A DNA stretch of 64,000 bases from positions 1 to 64,000 of the forward strand of contig NZ_PYGE01000019.1 in the NCBI RefSeq assembly GCF_003014555.1, given 5' to 3'. Shown piece by piece: positions 43,887-52,362 of the stretch (position 1 is the stretch's first letter; every line of letters starts with the position of its first letter). The DNA is from Haloactinopolyspora alba (GTDB lineage Bacteria; Actinomycetota; Actinomycetes; Jiangellales; Jiangellaceae). The notes beneath the pieces were generated by a model. The model searched no databases. It was not told the DNA's origin and worked only from the letters and a program-made list of their open reading frames with translations. The position numbers were made by a program, and so were the translations under genes.

Positions 43887-43993
43887 TTTCGTCTGTGCGA
43901 TGTGACGTGGCGCACAGAGCGCGATGCTCGCGCCGGCGTCCGGTTCGGTGTTCGTGTTGGGTGGCGACCGGGCGCGCCGGTAGCGTTCAGCCC

Positions 43994-44437
43994 ATGGCGA
44001 CCGCGCGGTTGAGCGAGCTCGAGGACCAAGCCTGGCGCGGGTTCCTGGTCGCGCACGACCGGATCTGGCGTGAGGTCGAGGCCGGGCTCGGTCCGCTGAA
44101 CATGAGCATGGCCGAGTACAGCGTGCTGTCCCTGCTCGGCGAGGCGGGCCGGACGGGCATGCGCATGTCGGAGCTCGCCGAGCGCCGGCTGATGTCCACG
44201 GGCGGGTTCACGCGGCTCGCCGACCGGCTCGAGCGTCGCGGCCTGATCGAGCGCCAGCAGTCGAGCGCCGACGGCCGCGCCGTCGACGTCGTCCTCACCT
44301 CCGACGGCCGTGCGCTGCTGCGCAAGGCGTGGAAGCAGCAGCACGGCGACCTGCGCCGGCTGTTCCTCGATCGGCTGGACGACGACGACCTGCGTGACCT
44401 GGTCCGCATCTGGGCACGGCTCGCCCCGGAAGAGTGA
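43994..44437 (+). CDS. MarR-family transcriptional regulator
   Basis: The 147-residue winged-helix protein starts [20 protein letters not shown] and has the recognition region [20 protein letters not shown], then [19 protein letters not shown] as wing. MarR proteins of this kind dissociate from DNA on binding phenols or quinones or on thiol oxidation. This one has no cysteine, so ligand binding is more likely. TAGCGT (43981-43986) 7 nt before ATG indicates a leaderless start. It probably binds the two TATCTGC-type sites. Confidence 0.9.
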   Translation: MATARLSELEDQAWRGFLVAHDRIWREVEAGLGPLNMSMAEYSVLSLLGEAGRTGMRMSELAERRLMSTGGFTRLADRLERRGLIERQQSSADGRAVDVVLTSDGRALLRKAWKQQHGDLRRLFLDRLDDDDLRDLVRIWARLAPEE

Positions 44438-44447
44438 GGACGGCGGC

Positions 44448-47072
44448 GTGACCAGGTCGGCCCGCGAGCAGACCCGGCCATCGCGGCGCGTGCTCGTCGC
44501 GCAGATGCGCGAGCCGCTGCGCAAGTTCCTCGCGACCGAGGCGGGCAGTGCCGGTGTGATGCTCGCCGCGGTGGGCGCCGCGCTGGGGTGGGCGAACTCG
44601 CCGTGGTCGGACTCCTACGAGTCGCTGCTGCACACCGAGGCGACCGTGCGGATCGGCGACGCGGTGCTGTCGATGGACGCTGGCCACTGGATCAGCGACG
44701 GTCTGATGGCGCTGTTCTTCCTGGTCATCGGGCTCGAAGTCCGGCGTGAGCTGTCCATAGGAGAACTGACGGAGCGACGACGCGTCGTCGTCCCGGTGCT
44801 CGGCGCGCTGGCCGGCATGGTGGTTCCGGCGCTGCTGTACCTGGCGATCAACCCGTCGGGCGCGGCGGCCGACGGCTGGGGCGTGGTGATCGCGACGGAC
44901 ACCGCCCTGGTGCTGGGCGCGCTGGCGATCGTCGGCCCGGCGAGCTCCACCCAGCTGCGGATCTTCCTGCTCTCGGTGGCCGTGTTCGACGACATCGTCG
45001 CCGTCGCGATCATCGGCGTCGTCTACTCGGGCTCCATCGATCTCCTGGCGCTCGCCGTCGCGGGCGCCATGCTGGTCCTGATCGCGGTGCTGTCCCGGAG
45101 GGGCGAGTGGCGCTACTGGGTCTATGCCGCGGCGTTCCTGGTGCTCTGGGTGGCGACCGTGCGATCGGGCCTGCACGCGTCCATCGCCGGCATGGTCGCG
45201 GGCCTGCTGATCGGTGCGCGTCCTCCGCGCCGTGCCGACGTCGAGCGGGTCGCCGCGCGGTTCCGCGCGTTTCAGCAAGCGCCGCGTCCGGACGTCGGCG
45301 ACGCCGCCCGCAGCGCCCTGCAGCAGTCGGTGTCCATGAACGAGCGGCTCCAGGTGATCCTGCACCCGGCCGTCGCCTACGTGATCGTGCCGCTGTTCGT
45401 GCTGGCCAACGCAGGTGTCGATCTGCGCGGAGGGGTTTTCGGCGACGCGATCACCTCGCCGGTCACCTGGGGCATCGTGGCCGGCCTCGTGGCCGGCAAG
45501 ACGGTCGGTATCGGGGCGACGGCGTTGGTGAGCTCTCGGCTGGGAGCCGGCCCGTTGCCCACCGGGGTGGGAGAGGGGCAGGTGATCGGTGGTGCCGCCC
45601 TGTCGGGGATCGGCTTCACCGTCTCGCTGCTGATCGCCAATCTCGCTTTCACCGACACGGCACTGCTCGACGCCGCGACGGTGGGCGTCCTGCTCGGTGC
45701 CGTCCTCGCGACGCTCACCGCCTGGGTGGTGTTCCGGCTCGCGGCCGTGCTGCGCGGCGAGCGCACCGCCAGCCTGCCAGTGGTCCTCGACCGGCCGGTC
45801 GACCCGGCTCGCGACCACATCCGCGGTCCGGTGGACGCGCCGCTCACGCTCGTCGAGTACGGCGATTTCGAGTGCCCGTTCTGCAGCCGGGCCACCGGCG
45901 TCGTCGACTCGCTGATGGACCGCTTCGGTGACGACCTGCGGTACGTGTTCCGGCACCTGCCGCTCGCCGACGTGCACCCCAAGGCGATCCTGGCGGCCGA
46001 GGCGGCCGAGGCCGCGGCGGCGCAGGGCGCGTTCTGGCAGATGCACGACCGGCTCTTCGCCCACCAAAGCCAGCTCGAACCTCCCGATCTGCTCACCCAC
46101 GCGGCGGTGCTCGGGCTCGACGTCGAGCGCTTCTCCCGCGAACTCGGCACCGGACTGCACGGCGCGCACATCCGCGAGGACGTCGCCAGCGCGGAGGCCA
46201 GCGGCGCCACGGGCACGCCCACCTTCTTCGTCGACGGCCACCGTCAGGTCGGCCGCTACGACGAGGAGGCTCTCGCGGAGGCGCTGACCGGTGGGCAGCC
46301 GCCGCCGGCGGTCGAGACTCCGGCCGCCGGGACGCGGGGGAAGCCCGAAGGGCCGGGGGTACCGGTGATCGGCCGGCTGCGGTCGGGCGACACGGACGCC
46401 GCGCCGCTCGTTCTCGAAGGACTGGAGGAGTCGCCCGACCGCGACGGCATCTACGCGCGGCTGTCGCCGGATCAGCTGGCCGCGCTCTCGAAGCACGGTG
46501 AGCGGCGGCGGCTGGCGGCCCGAGAACCGCTCTTCGGCGACAGCGAGCCGGGCGCGGACTTCGTGGTCGTGCTCTCCGGCACGGTGGCGTTGGTCGACGG
46601 TTACGGCCACGACAACCGGGTCCGTGGCGTCCACGGACGAGGACGGTTCCTCGGCGGGCTCGGCACACTCCGCGGGGAGGCGATGTTCCTCACCCCGGTC
46701 GCACAGCAGGACGCCGAGGTGCTCACGATCCCGCCCGAGCGTCTCCGGACCGCGCTCGACGCCGATCCGAGACTTCGCGAGACGGTCCTGCGGACCTACC
46801 TGCTCCGGAGGTCGTACCTCATCGAGCAGACGGCGGTGCGGATGGTCGGCTCCGGCGCGTCCGCCGACGCCCGGCGGCTGCGTGAGTTCCTCACCGCCCG
46901 GGACGTCATGTACTCGTGGCTCGACCTCGACACCGACGAGAACGCGTCCGCGGTACTCCAGCAACTGGGCGTCGACCCGGACGACACTCCGGTGGCGGTC
47001 ACCCGTGACCGCCGGGTGTTGCTGAACCCGAGCGAGGCCGAACTGGCCGAATCGCTCGGCCTCGACGACTGA
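44448..47072 (+). CDS. Four-domain fusion: NhaA Na+/H+ antiporter, DsbA thioredoxin, cNMP-binding, glutaredoxin-like domain
   Basis: The 874-residue protein starts at GTG 44448, 10 bp after marR. Residues 20-435 are NhaA: the antiport aspartates D181-D182 lie in [16 protein letters not shown]151 in [14 protein letters not shown], and the helices match throughout. Residues 455-615 are a DsbA-like thioredoxin domain with active site C476-P-F-C479 and cis-proline P591 in GTPTFF. Residues 665-785 resemble a cyclic-nucleotide-binding domain ([32 protein letters not shown]). Residues 795-874 match the Grx-like segment that joins this domain to thioredoxin reductase in other actinobacterial proteins, but no reductase domain follows. 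NhaA-DsbA fusions are known; the added tail is unusual. Confidence 0.86.
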   Translation: MTRSAREQTRPSRRVLVAQMREPLRKFLATEAGSAGVMLAAVGAALGWANSPWSDSYESLLHTEATVRIGDAVLSMDAGHWISDGLMALFFLVIGLEVRRELSIGELTERRRVVVPVLGALAGMVVPALLYLAINPSGAAADGWGVVIATDTALVLGALAIVGPASSTQLRIFLLSVAVFDDIVAVAIIGVVYSGSIDLLALAVAGAMLVLIAVLSRRGEWRYWVYAAAFLVLWVATVRSGLHASIAGMVAGLLIGARPPRRADVERVAARFRAFQQAPRPDVGDAARSALQQSVSMNERLQVILHPAVAYVIVPLFVLANAGVDLRGGVFGDAITSPVTWGIVAGLVAGKTVGIGATALVSSRLGAGPLPTGVGEGQVIGGAALSGIGFTVSLLIANLAFTDTALLDAATVGVLLGAVLATLTAWVVFRLAAVLRGERTASLPVVLDRPVDPARDHIRGPVDAPLTLVEYGDFECPFCSRATGVVDSLMDRFGDDLRYVFRHLPLADVHPKAILAAEAAEAAAAQGAFWQMHDRLFAHQSQLEPPDLLTHAAVLGLDVERFSRELGTGLHGAHIREDVASAEASGATGTPTFFVDGHRQVGRYDEEALAEALTGGQPPPAVETPAAGTRGKPEGPGVPVIGRLRSGDTDAAPLVLEGLEESPDRDGIYARLSPDQLAALSKHGERRRLAAREPLFGDSEPGADFVVVLSGTVALVDGYGHDNRVRGVHGRGRFLGGLGTLRGEAMFLTPVAQQDAEVLTIPPERLRTALDADPRLRETVLRTYLLRRSYLIEQTAVRMVGSGASADARRLREFLTARDVMYSWLDLDTDENASAVLQQLGVDPDDTPVAVTRDRRVLLNPSEAELAESLGLDD

Positions 47073-47123
47073 CGGCTCGACCGGAGCGCCGGCCGTGCGG
47101 AGCACGGACCGACCGGGAATATT

Positions 47124-47141
47124 TATCTGCACAGACAGGTT
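47124..47141. promoter_or_regulatory. Second MarR-type operator, before LLM monooxygenase
   Basis: TATCTGC-ACAG-ACAGGTT repeats the left half of the 43869 site exactly and keeps CAG in the right half. It lies 61-78 bp before the LLM ATG. A short hairpin at 47093-47107 just upstream lacks a T-run and is not called a terminator. Confidence 0.6.
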
Positions 47142-47201
47142 AATGCTGGGCGAGCCGGTCGACAGGCGCCCGGCCCGGTCGACGAGAGCGAGGAACCACT
47201 C

Positions 47202-48263
47202 ATGCCATTCGAGCTCGGGATCATGACGTTCGGCGAGGTCACGGAGGACCTCGCCACCGGAGCCCTGCCGTCGCCGCGGCAACGGGTCCGCGAGACGATC
47301 GAGCAGGCGCAGGTCGCCGACCAGGTGGGCCTGGACGTCTTCGGCGTCGGCGAGCACCACCGCACCGACTTCGTCGGATCGGCGCCGACCATCCTGCTGG
47401 CGGCCGCGGCCGAACGCACCGAGACCATCAAGCTGACCAGCTCGGTCACCGTGCTCAGCTCCGAGGACCCGGTGCGGGTCTGGGAACAGTTCGCCACGAT
47501 CGATCTGCTGTCCGCCGGACGTGCGGAAATCATCGCGGGCCGCGGCTCCTACACCGAGTCGTTCCCGCTGTTCGGGTACGACATGAAGGACTACGCGGAC
47601 CTGTTCCGCGAGAAGCTCGACCTGCTGCTCAAGATCCGTGAGCAGAACCCGATCACGTGGCAGGGACGGTTCCGTCCCGCCCTGGTCGACGCCGACATCG
47701 GCCCCCGCGCCGACGGCGACACCATCCCGGTCTGGGTGGGCGTCGGCGGATCGCCGGCGTCGGCCGTCAGCACGGGCCGACTGGGCCTGCCGATGGCGCT
47801 CGCCCTGCTGCTGGGGCCGATCACCACCCACGTGCCGACCCTCGAGCACTACCGGGCGGCAGCGGCGGAGGCCGGGCACGACGTGAACGCGCTGCCGGTC
47901 AGCATCAACACGCACGGGTTCGTCGGGCGCTCCAGCCAGCACGCGCGGGACACCATGTACCCGTACTTCGCCAAGGGCATGCTCGAGAACAACCACCAGC
48001 GGGGCGAGGGCTTCCTGATTCCGCGGGCAGCGTTCGACGCGCAGTCCTCGCCGCGCGCGGGCCTGTTGGTGGGCAGCGCGCAGGAGGTCATCGACAAGCT
48101 GCTGGCCTATCACGAGCTGTACGGCCTGAACCGCGCCATCATCCAGATGGGGTTCGGCGGGGTGCCGCAGAAGGAGCACCTCGAGGCCATCGAGCGGCTC
48201 GGCACCGAGGTCGCACCGGTCGTGCGCCGCGAGGTCGCCGCGCAGGAGAGGAGTGCGGCATGA
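47202..48263 (+). CDS. LLM-class flavin-dependent oxidoreductase
   Basis: The 353-residue protein belongs to the luciferase-like group, with FELGIMTFGEVTEDL at the start, LDVFGVGEHHRTDFVGSAP (near 45) and FATIDLLSAGRAEIIAGRG (near 97), and the C-terminal IIQMGFGGVPQKEHLEAIE. It would use reduced FMN from the coupled downstream reductase. The operator upstream links it to the MarR regulator. Substrate unknown; oxidation of phenolic or quinoid compounds would fit the regulon. Confidence 0.9.
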   Translation: MPFELGIMTFGEVTEDLATGALPSPRQRVRETIEQAQVADQVGLDVFGVGEHHRTDFVGSAPTILLAAAAERTETIKLTSSVTVLSSEDPVRVWEQFATIDLLSAGRAEIIAGRGSYTESFPLFGYDMKDYADLFREKLDLLLKIREQNPITWQGRFRPALVDADIGPRADGDTIPVWVGVGGSPASAVSTGRLGLPMALALLLGPITTHVPTLEHYRAAAAEAGHDVNALPVSINTHGFVGRSSQHARDTMYPYFAKGMLENNHQRGEGFLIPRAAFDAQSSPRAGLLVGSAQEVIDKLLAYHELYGLNRAIIQMGFGGVPQKEHLEAIERLGTEVAPVVRREVAAQERSAA

Positions 48264-48862
48264 GCGCCCCCACCATCGCCGACACGGCACCGGGCACGAC
48301 CGAGGCCGGCGCCCCCGCGCTGCGCGTCGTCGTCGTGAACGGCAGCCCGAACGAGCAGTCGAAGACGATGGGTCTCGTCGGCGTCGTCCTCGACACCCTC
48401 GGCGGGATGCTGCCCATCGAGACGTCGCGGATCGACGTGTACCGCCTCGGTCCGGGCTTCACCGAGGCCACCGAGCGCGACGAGGTCACGCCCGAGGTCG
48501 ACGCGACGATCCGGCTCGCCGAGGAGGCCGACCTCCTGATCTCGGCGACGCCGGTGTACCGCGGTTCCTATCCCGGGATGTTCAAGCACTTCTTCGACCT
48601 GGTGGACCAGTACGCGCTGGCCAACAAGCCGGTCCTGCTGGCCGCGACCGGCGGTACCGACCGCCACGCGCTCGTCCTGGAACACGCCCTGCGGCCCCTG
48701 TTCGGCTTCTTCCAGGCGCTGACCGTGCCGGTCGCGTTCTTCGGGTCCGCGGGCGACTTCGACGGCACGACGCTGCTCAACCCCAGCGTCTACGGGCGCA
48801 TCGAGATGGGCCTCAACGACGTGGTGGGCGTGCTCCGGGAGCGTCGCGGGCTCGGCCGGTAG
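48260..48862 (+). CDS. NADPH-dependent FMN reductase (MsuE/SsuE-like)
   Basis: The 200-residue flavodoxin-fold protein has VVVNGSPNEQSKTMGLV (FMN phosphate loop, near residue 25), ISATPVYRGSYPGMFKHFFDLV (near 95; the SuuE/MsuE pattern), and LLAATGGTDRHALVLEH (near 130). It supplies FMNH2 to a two-component monooxygenase. ATG at 48260 overlaps the LLM stop, so the two are surely co-translated. Confidence 0.92.
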   Translation: MSAPTIADTAPGTTEAGAPALRVVVVNGSPNEQSKTMGLVGVVLDTLGGMLPIETSRIDVYRLGPGFTEATERDEVTPEVDATIRLAEEADLLISATPVYRGSYPGMFKHFFDLVDQYALANKPVLLAATGGTDRHALVLEHALRPLFGFFQALTVPVAFFGSAGDFDGTTLLNPSVYGRIEMGLNDVVGVLRERRGLGR

Positions 48863-48916
48863 TGCCATCACCGGCTCGGCCCGCCGTCAACGTCCCGGTC
48901 CTGTCGGTACGGCTGA

Positions 48917-49042
48917 TTATGGCGTCATGACTTCGACCGCGAGTTCCGACAGGCCATGGCAGATGCAACCGAAACGTTGGACTTGACCGGCGTGCTTGCC
49001 TTGCTGCGCCGCTGGCAGGCTGGAGCAGGTCGCTATGGGTAG
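48917..49042 (+). pseudogene. Remnant of a small DUF6247-like protein
   Basis: An open frame without start codon, beginning after a stop at 48914, encodes DFDREFRQAMADATETLDLTG followed within the same frame by a Leu/Arg helix VLALLRRW, ending at TAG. This resembles the C-terminal half of DUF6247-type small proteins, which are often found beside toxin genes. The N-terminal half is missing. The rest of 48863-49074 holds nothing recognisable. Confidence 0.4.
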
Positions 49043-49074
49043 CTTGACCTGGTTCTGACCCGGCATCCGGCGGG

Positions 49075-49788
49075 TCAGATCTGCGTGTGCTGGGCGATCG
49101 TGCCGGTTGTCCGGCCGTCGAGCGACTCCGCGATACACGTGACCTCACGATCGAACGACCATCTGTCCTCGCGCGGGTACAGGTAGTAGATGCCGATGGC
49201 CGGGTCCTCGAAGGCGTCCGGGGAGTAGTTCCGCAGCATGACGCTGCACTGCTGCTCGGCTTGGGTGAAAACCGCCGACTCGCCCGGGTAGTCGCCCTCG
49301 GCCAGCTCGAAGTTGGCGTACACCTCGCCATCGTGCGGCTGCGAACAGGGCACCGCGTCGACGTTGTGGACCTCTTCGGTCTCCTCGAGGTCGTTGACGC
49401 AGTCGCCGGCCTTCAGGTCGGTGGCGTCGACCCAGCCCTCCTGGTCGATGCGACCGGTGTCGTCCCGATCCGCACGCTCCTGGCCGATGAGCACGAGCAC
49501 CGTGACGAAGCCGGCGATCCAGACGCCCGAGGCGATCAAGCCGGCAACGGCGTACTTGCGGCCCTTCTGGTTCCGCTCGCTGATCTGGACGAGCGCGATG
49601 ATGCCGAAAATGATGGACAGCACGATCGCCGGGGTGAGCCCGAGGACGAACGACGCGACCGCGAACCCGTTCGTTCTCGGGTCCCGCGGCGCCTCGTCGT
49701 GGTCCATCCACGGGTTGTAGGGCGCCGGCGTGTACGGCGGTGGTTGGGGCAGGGACGAATCAGCGGGAGCCGGGTCGGACTCGGGCAT
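49075..49788 (-). CDS. DUF4190 membrane protein with septum-formation-like domain
   Basis: The 237-residue protein has a Pro-rich cytoplasmic start (1-35), a DUF4190 hairpin of two helices (about 42-66 and 80-103; NGFAVASFVLGLTPAIVLSI), and an extracellular domain (110-237). The latter includes DLKAGDCVNDLEETEEVHNV and VPCSQPHDGEVYANFEL, typical of septum formation/DUF4190 family exoproteins with paired cysteines. Function unproven. Confidence 0.85.
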   Translation of the reverse strand: MPESDPAPADSSLPQPPPYTPAPYNPWMDHDEAPRDPRTNGFAVASFVLGLTPAIVLSIIFGIIALVQISERNQKGRKYAVAGLIASGVWIAGFVTVLVLIGQERADRDDTGRIDQEGWVDATDLKAGDCVNDLEETEEVHNVDAVPCSQPHDGEVYANFELAEGDYPGESAVFTQAEQQCSVMLRNYSPDAFEDPAIGIYYLYPREDRWSFDREVTCIAESLDGRTTGTIAQHTQI

Positions 49789-49810
49789 GGCGGGAAACTA
49801 CCGCATGCGG

Positions 49811-50353
49811 CTACACGTCGACGATCTCTGACTCGGCCGGCATTCCGGCGTGGTGGCCGAACGCCATCGGCAGACCGTTGGCGTTCGGCCAGTCGGTGGA
49901 GTCGGTGACTTGGACGTGGACATGCGGCTGGGTGCTGTTGCCGGAGTTGCCGCAGTCACCGACGGGGTCTCCGGCGGCGAGCACGTCGCCCGGCGCGACC
50001 CGGACACTGCCGTGGCTGAGGTGGACCACGGCGACGAACGGTCCGCCCGGCTCGAGCGCCACCACCACGTGGTTGCCGGCGATGGCCGTGATCCCTGTCC
50101 TCACCCGTCGTGCCTGTCCGAGTGCGTAGGGGATCAGCGCGAGCTGGGAACGACGCGCCGCATGGTCGGGCTCACCGTCGTGGGCGATCACGACGGTTCC
50201 GGCGGCCGGGGCCAGGACGGGGCGCCCGAAGCCGACGAACGCCGTGGGCGGCTCGTGGGACAGCCAGGTGCGCCATGTGGCAGGAGCGGACCGGCCACGG
50301 TCGTCCTCACTCGGCGAACCAGTCGACGAGCGCGGGCCTGGGCTGATGTTCAT
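49811..50353 (-). CDS. M23-like peptidase, apparently N-terminally truncated
   Basis: The 180-residue frame contains the M23/LytM core: VGFGRPVLAPAAGTVVIAHD, AIAGNHVVVALEPGGPFVAVVHL, and NSTQPHVHVQVTD with the HxH zinc pair. Family members of this group have about 80 more N-terminal residues carrying the other zinc ligands (an H...D motif). The first 22 residues here look random, and another frame just upstream (ALVDWFAE then TGA) continues better into DDRGRSA. A frameshift near 50308-50316 or decay is suspected. Confidence 0.6.
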   Translation of the reverse strand: MNISPGPRSSTGSPSEDDRGRSAPATWRTWLSHEPPTAFVGFGRPVLAPAAGTVVIAHDGEPDHAARRSQLALIPYALGQARRVRTGITAIAGNHVVVALEPGGPFVAVVHLSHGSVRVAPGDVLAAGDPVGDCGNSGNSTQPHVHVQVTDSTDWPNANGLPMAFGHHAGMPAESEIVDV

Positions 50354-50404
50354 CAGTCATGGGCCATCATTCTTCCACCCGGGAGAAACCTTGACCCGAT
50401 TAAA

Positions 50405-50421
50405 CCTACTGACTAAGTAGG
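50405..50421. promoter_or_regulatory. Inverted repeat before TSUP gene
   Basis: CCTACT-N5-AGTAGG has perfect 6-bp arms. It lies 14-30 bp upstream of the TSUP ATG, in a locally A+T-rich patch where a promoter would be, so it is well placed for a repressor site. Confidence 0.5.
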
Positions 50422-50434
50422 GTATGGTTCCTGC

Positions 50435-51406
50435 ATGGACTTCGACCTCGCGATGGCCTTCGGTGCGTTCCTGGTGGCGATCGTCGTCGGCATGACCGGC
50501 ATGGGCGGCGGTGCGTTGATGACGCCCATGCTGGTGACGATCTTCGGTGTGCCGCCACTGACCGCCGTCTCCAGTGACCTGGTCGCCGCGGCCGTGATGA
50601 AACCGGTCGGCAGCGTCGTGCACCTGAGACGTGGCACGGTGAACCTCGACCTGGTCCGGTGGCTGTGCATCGGCTCGATTCCGTGCGCCTTCGGCGGGGT
50701 TCTGATCGCGCGGGCACTCGGCGACGGCCAGGACGTGCAGTCGGTGATCAAGGTGGCGCTCGGGGTCGCCCTGCTGATCGCCGCGACCGGACTCGCGGTG
50801 CGCGGATACCTGGCCCTGGTCGACCGGGCTGCCCACCGAGTCGACGACCGGCGGACCGCGGCGCCCGGTGAGCCGGCCGCGATGGCGGCGCCGCACGTCA
50901 AGGCGCGCCCGATCCCGACGCTGATCGTCGGCGCCGTCGGCGGGTTGGTCGTCGGGATGTCGTCGGTGGGGTCCGGTTCGCTGATGATCGTCGCGTTGCT
51001 CGCGCTCTACCCGATGCTCCGCGCGAACCACCTGGTCGGCACCGACCTGGTGCAGGCGGTGCCGCTGGTGGTGGCAGCGGCGGTCGGGCACATCCTGTTC
51101 GGCGACTTCCACCTCGACGTCACCGCGGCCCTGCTCGCCGGGTCGATCCCCGGGGTCTATCTCGGTTCGCTGGTCTCGTCCCGCGCGCCCGGTGGGCTGG
51201 TGCGGCGTGCGCTGGCCTTCGTGCTGCTCGCCTCCGCGCTGAACATGTTCGGCCTGTCCAACGCCGCCCTCGGGCTGACGCTGGCCGGTGTGCTCGTCGC
51301 CGTGTCGCTGATCTGGATGCTGCTGCGTAAGCGGCACGGGCTGACGGCGGTGCCGACGCGCGGCGAGGCGCGCGAGCCGGAGGTGGCCGGTTCGGATCGG
51401 CAGTGA
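50435..51406 (+). CDS. TSUP/TauE-SafE family membrane permease
   Basis: The 323-residue protein has two half-repeats: VGMTGMGGGALMTPMLVTIFG at the start and VGGLVVGMSSVGSGSLMIVA near 170, with about eight helices. A soluble loop of about 30 residues (135-160) separates them. It is unrelated in detail to the other TSUP gene (36481-37233). The family exports sulfite or organosulfur anions. It is preceded by an inverted repeat and divergent from the M23-like gene. Confidence 0.9.
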   Translation: MDFDLAMAFGAFLVAIVVGMTGMGGGALMTPMLVTIFGVPPLTAVSSDLVAAAVMKPVGSVVHLRRGTVNLDLVRWLCIGSIPCAFGGVLIARALGDGQDVQSVIKVALGVALLIAATGLAVRGYLALVDRAAHRVDDRRTAAPGEPAAMAAPHVKARPIPTLIVGAVGGLVVGMSSVGSGSLMIVALLALYPMLRANHLVGTDLVQAVPLVVAAAVGHILFGDFHLDVTAALLAGSIPGVYLGSLVSSRAPGGLVRRALAFVLLASALNMFGLSNAALGLTLAGVLVAVSLIWMLLRKRHGLTAVPTRGEAREPEVAGSDRQ

Positions 51407-51421
51407 ACCGAACCCAGCGGG

Positions 51422-51754
51422 TCACGAGCGGGGTGCGTACATGATGACGGCGACGCCGACGAGGCAGATGGCCGCGCCGATGATGTCGTAGCGGTCGGGA
51501 CGGAACCCGTCGACCAGCACGCCCCACGCCAGCGACCCCGCCACGAAGATGCCGCCGTACGCGGCGAGGATCCGGCCGAAGTGCGGGTCTGGCTGCAGTG
51601 TCGCCACGAAGCCGTACAACCCGAGCGCGATCACGCCGGCTCCGGCCCAGAGCAGACCGCGTTCCTCGCGTACGCCCTGCCAGACGAGCCAGGCACCGCC
51701 GATCTCCGCGACGGCGGCGAGGACGAACAGCGCGATCGACCGAGTGACGGTCAT
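51422..51754 (-). CDS. YnfA/UPF0060 family small membrane protein
   Basis: The 110-residue protein has four helices and the YnfA motifs [38 protein letters not shown] and [18 protein letters not shown]. Related to small multidrug resistance fold proteins. ATG at 51754 is chosen because TAGAGT on the minus strand (51766-51761) lies 6 nt upstream, a leaderless start; the GTG at 51760 would be too close. Confidence 0.93.
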   Translation of the reverse strand: MTVTRSIALFVLAAVAEIGGAWLVWQGVREERGLLWAGAGVIALGLYGFVATLQPDPHFGRILAAYGGIFVAGSLAWGVLVDGFRPDRYDIIGAAICLVGVAVIMYAPRS

Positions 51755-51835
51755 GGGCACACTCTAGGTGCGTCCGGCCAGCGCAGTGAACGGTATCGGG
51801 CACTCGGCGGAGCCTTCACACGACGCCAGGTCGTA

Positions 51836-52162
51836 CTACGCCGTCTCGGCCAGCCGCTGCAGCCCGTCCAGGACGTCCTGGTGCGCGCTCGGCACCGTCA
51901 CGGTCAGCTCGGTCCCAGTGAAGGTGAAGGTGAAGAACGAGCAGCATCCGCTCTCTCGCGTGGCGAGGTCGCGGGCGCCGGCCTGGGTCTCGGGGCTGCC
52001 GTCGAGGACGAGGAGGAGCTCGGTGGGGGAGCGACGGGTGACTGACCGGAGCGCGGTGGCGAACAGCGACTCGAACTCGGCCACACGCAACGGCTGCTCC
52101 GCGGTGGGCAGCGTGCACGACGTCGGAACGAACGACGGGTGCGGGGTGCTGGTGGTGTCCAT
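51836..52162 (-). CDS. Small Cys-containing protein of unknown function, MerR-type promoter
   Basis: The 108-residue protein has TSCTLPTAEQPLRVAEFE (residues 14-31), a helical middle, then RDLATRESGCCSFFTFTFTG (near 65-84) with a vicinal CysCys pair, and ends in a strand TVTVPSAHQDVLDGLQRLAE. This pattern recurs in actinobacterial proteins I cannot name. Three cysteines and a MerR-type promoter directly upstream suggest a role in metal or thiol stress (inference). No MerR gene lies in the window. Confidence 0.7.
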   Translation of the reverse strand: MDTTSTPHPSFVPTSCTLPTAEQPLRVAEFESLFATALRSVTRRSPTELLLVLDGSPETQAGARDLATRESGCCSFFTFTFTGTELTVTVPSAHQDVLDGLQRLAETA

Positions 52163-52170
52163 GTCCCCAA

Positions 52171-52201
52171 ACGTAAGTCTGTACCCGGGTACCGGATTCA
52201 A
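52171..52201 (-). promoter_or_regulatory. MerR-type promoter, 19-bp spacer
   Basis: Read on the minus strand: TTGAAT (52201-52196) as -35, TTACGT (52176-52171) as -10, with exactly 19 bp between. The spacer contains the dyad GTACCCGGGTAC (52192-52181). This overlong spacer with a central dyad is the mark of MerR-activated promoters. Confidence 0.68.
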
Positions 52202-52362
52202 CCCCGAGTGTCCACGATGCCGCCGATTTCCCGCCGTGGGGCATGTCACCGATGGCTGAACCGAGACGAACGCGTAGGGTCAAGACCATTGTCGAGCGCC
52301 GCCGTGGCCGCGATCATGGTGTGCGGGTCGCGCGGGCGGAGGCGCCGGGAGGTTTACAGCAC

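Noticed and set aside
47093-47107. Terminator after the NhaA fusion
   Set aside because: The 6-bp stem CCGTGC/GCACGG has no T-run and lies just before the MarR-type operator.
44295-48290. A 1331-codon minus-strand open frame across the NhaA fusion and LLM genes
   Set aside because: Antisense to recognised domains and without any motif of its own; composition is typical of a shadow frame.
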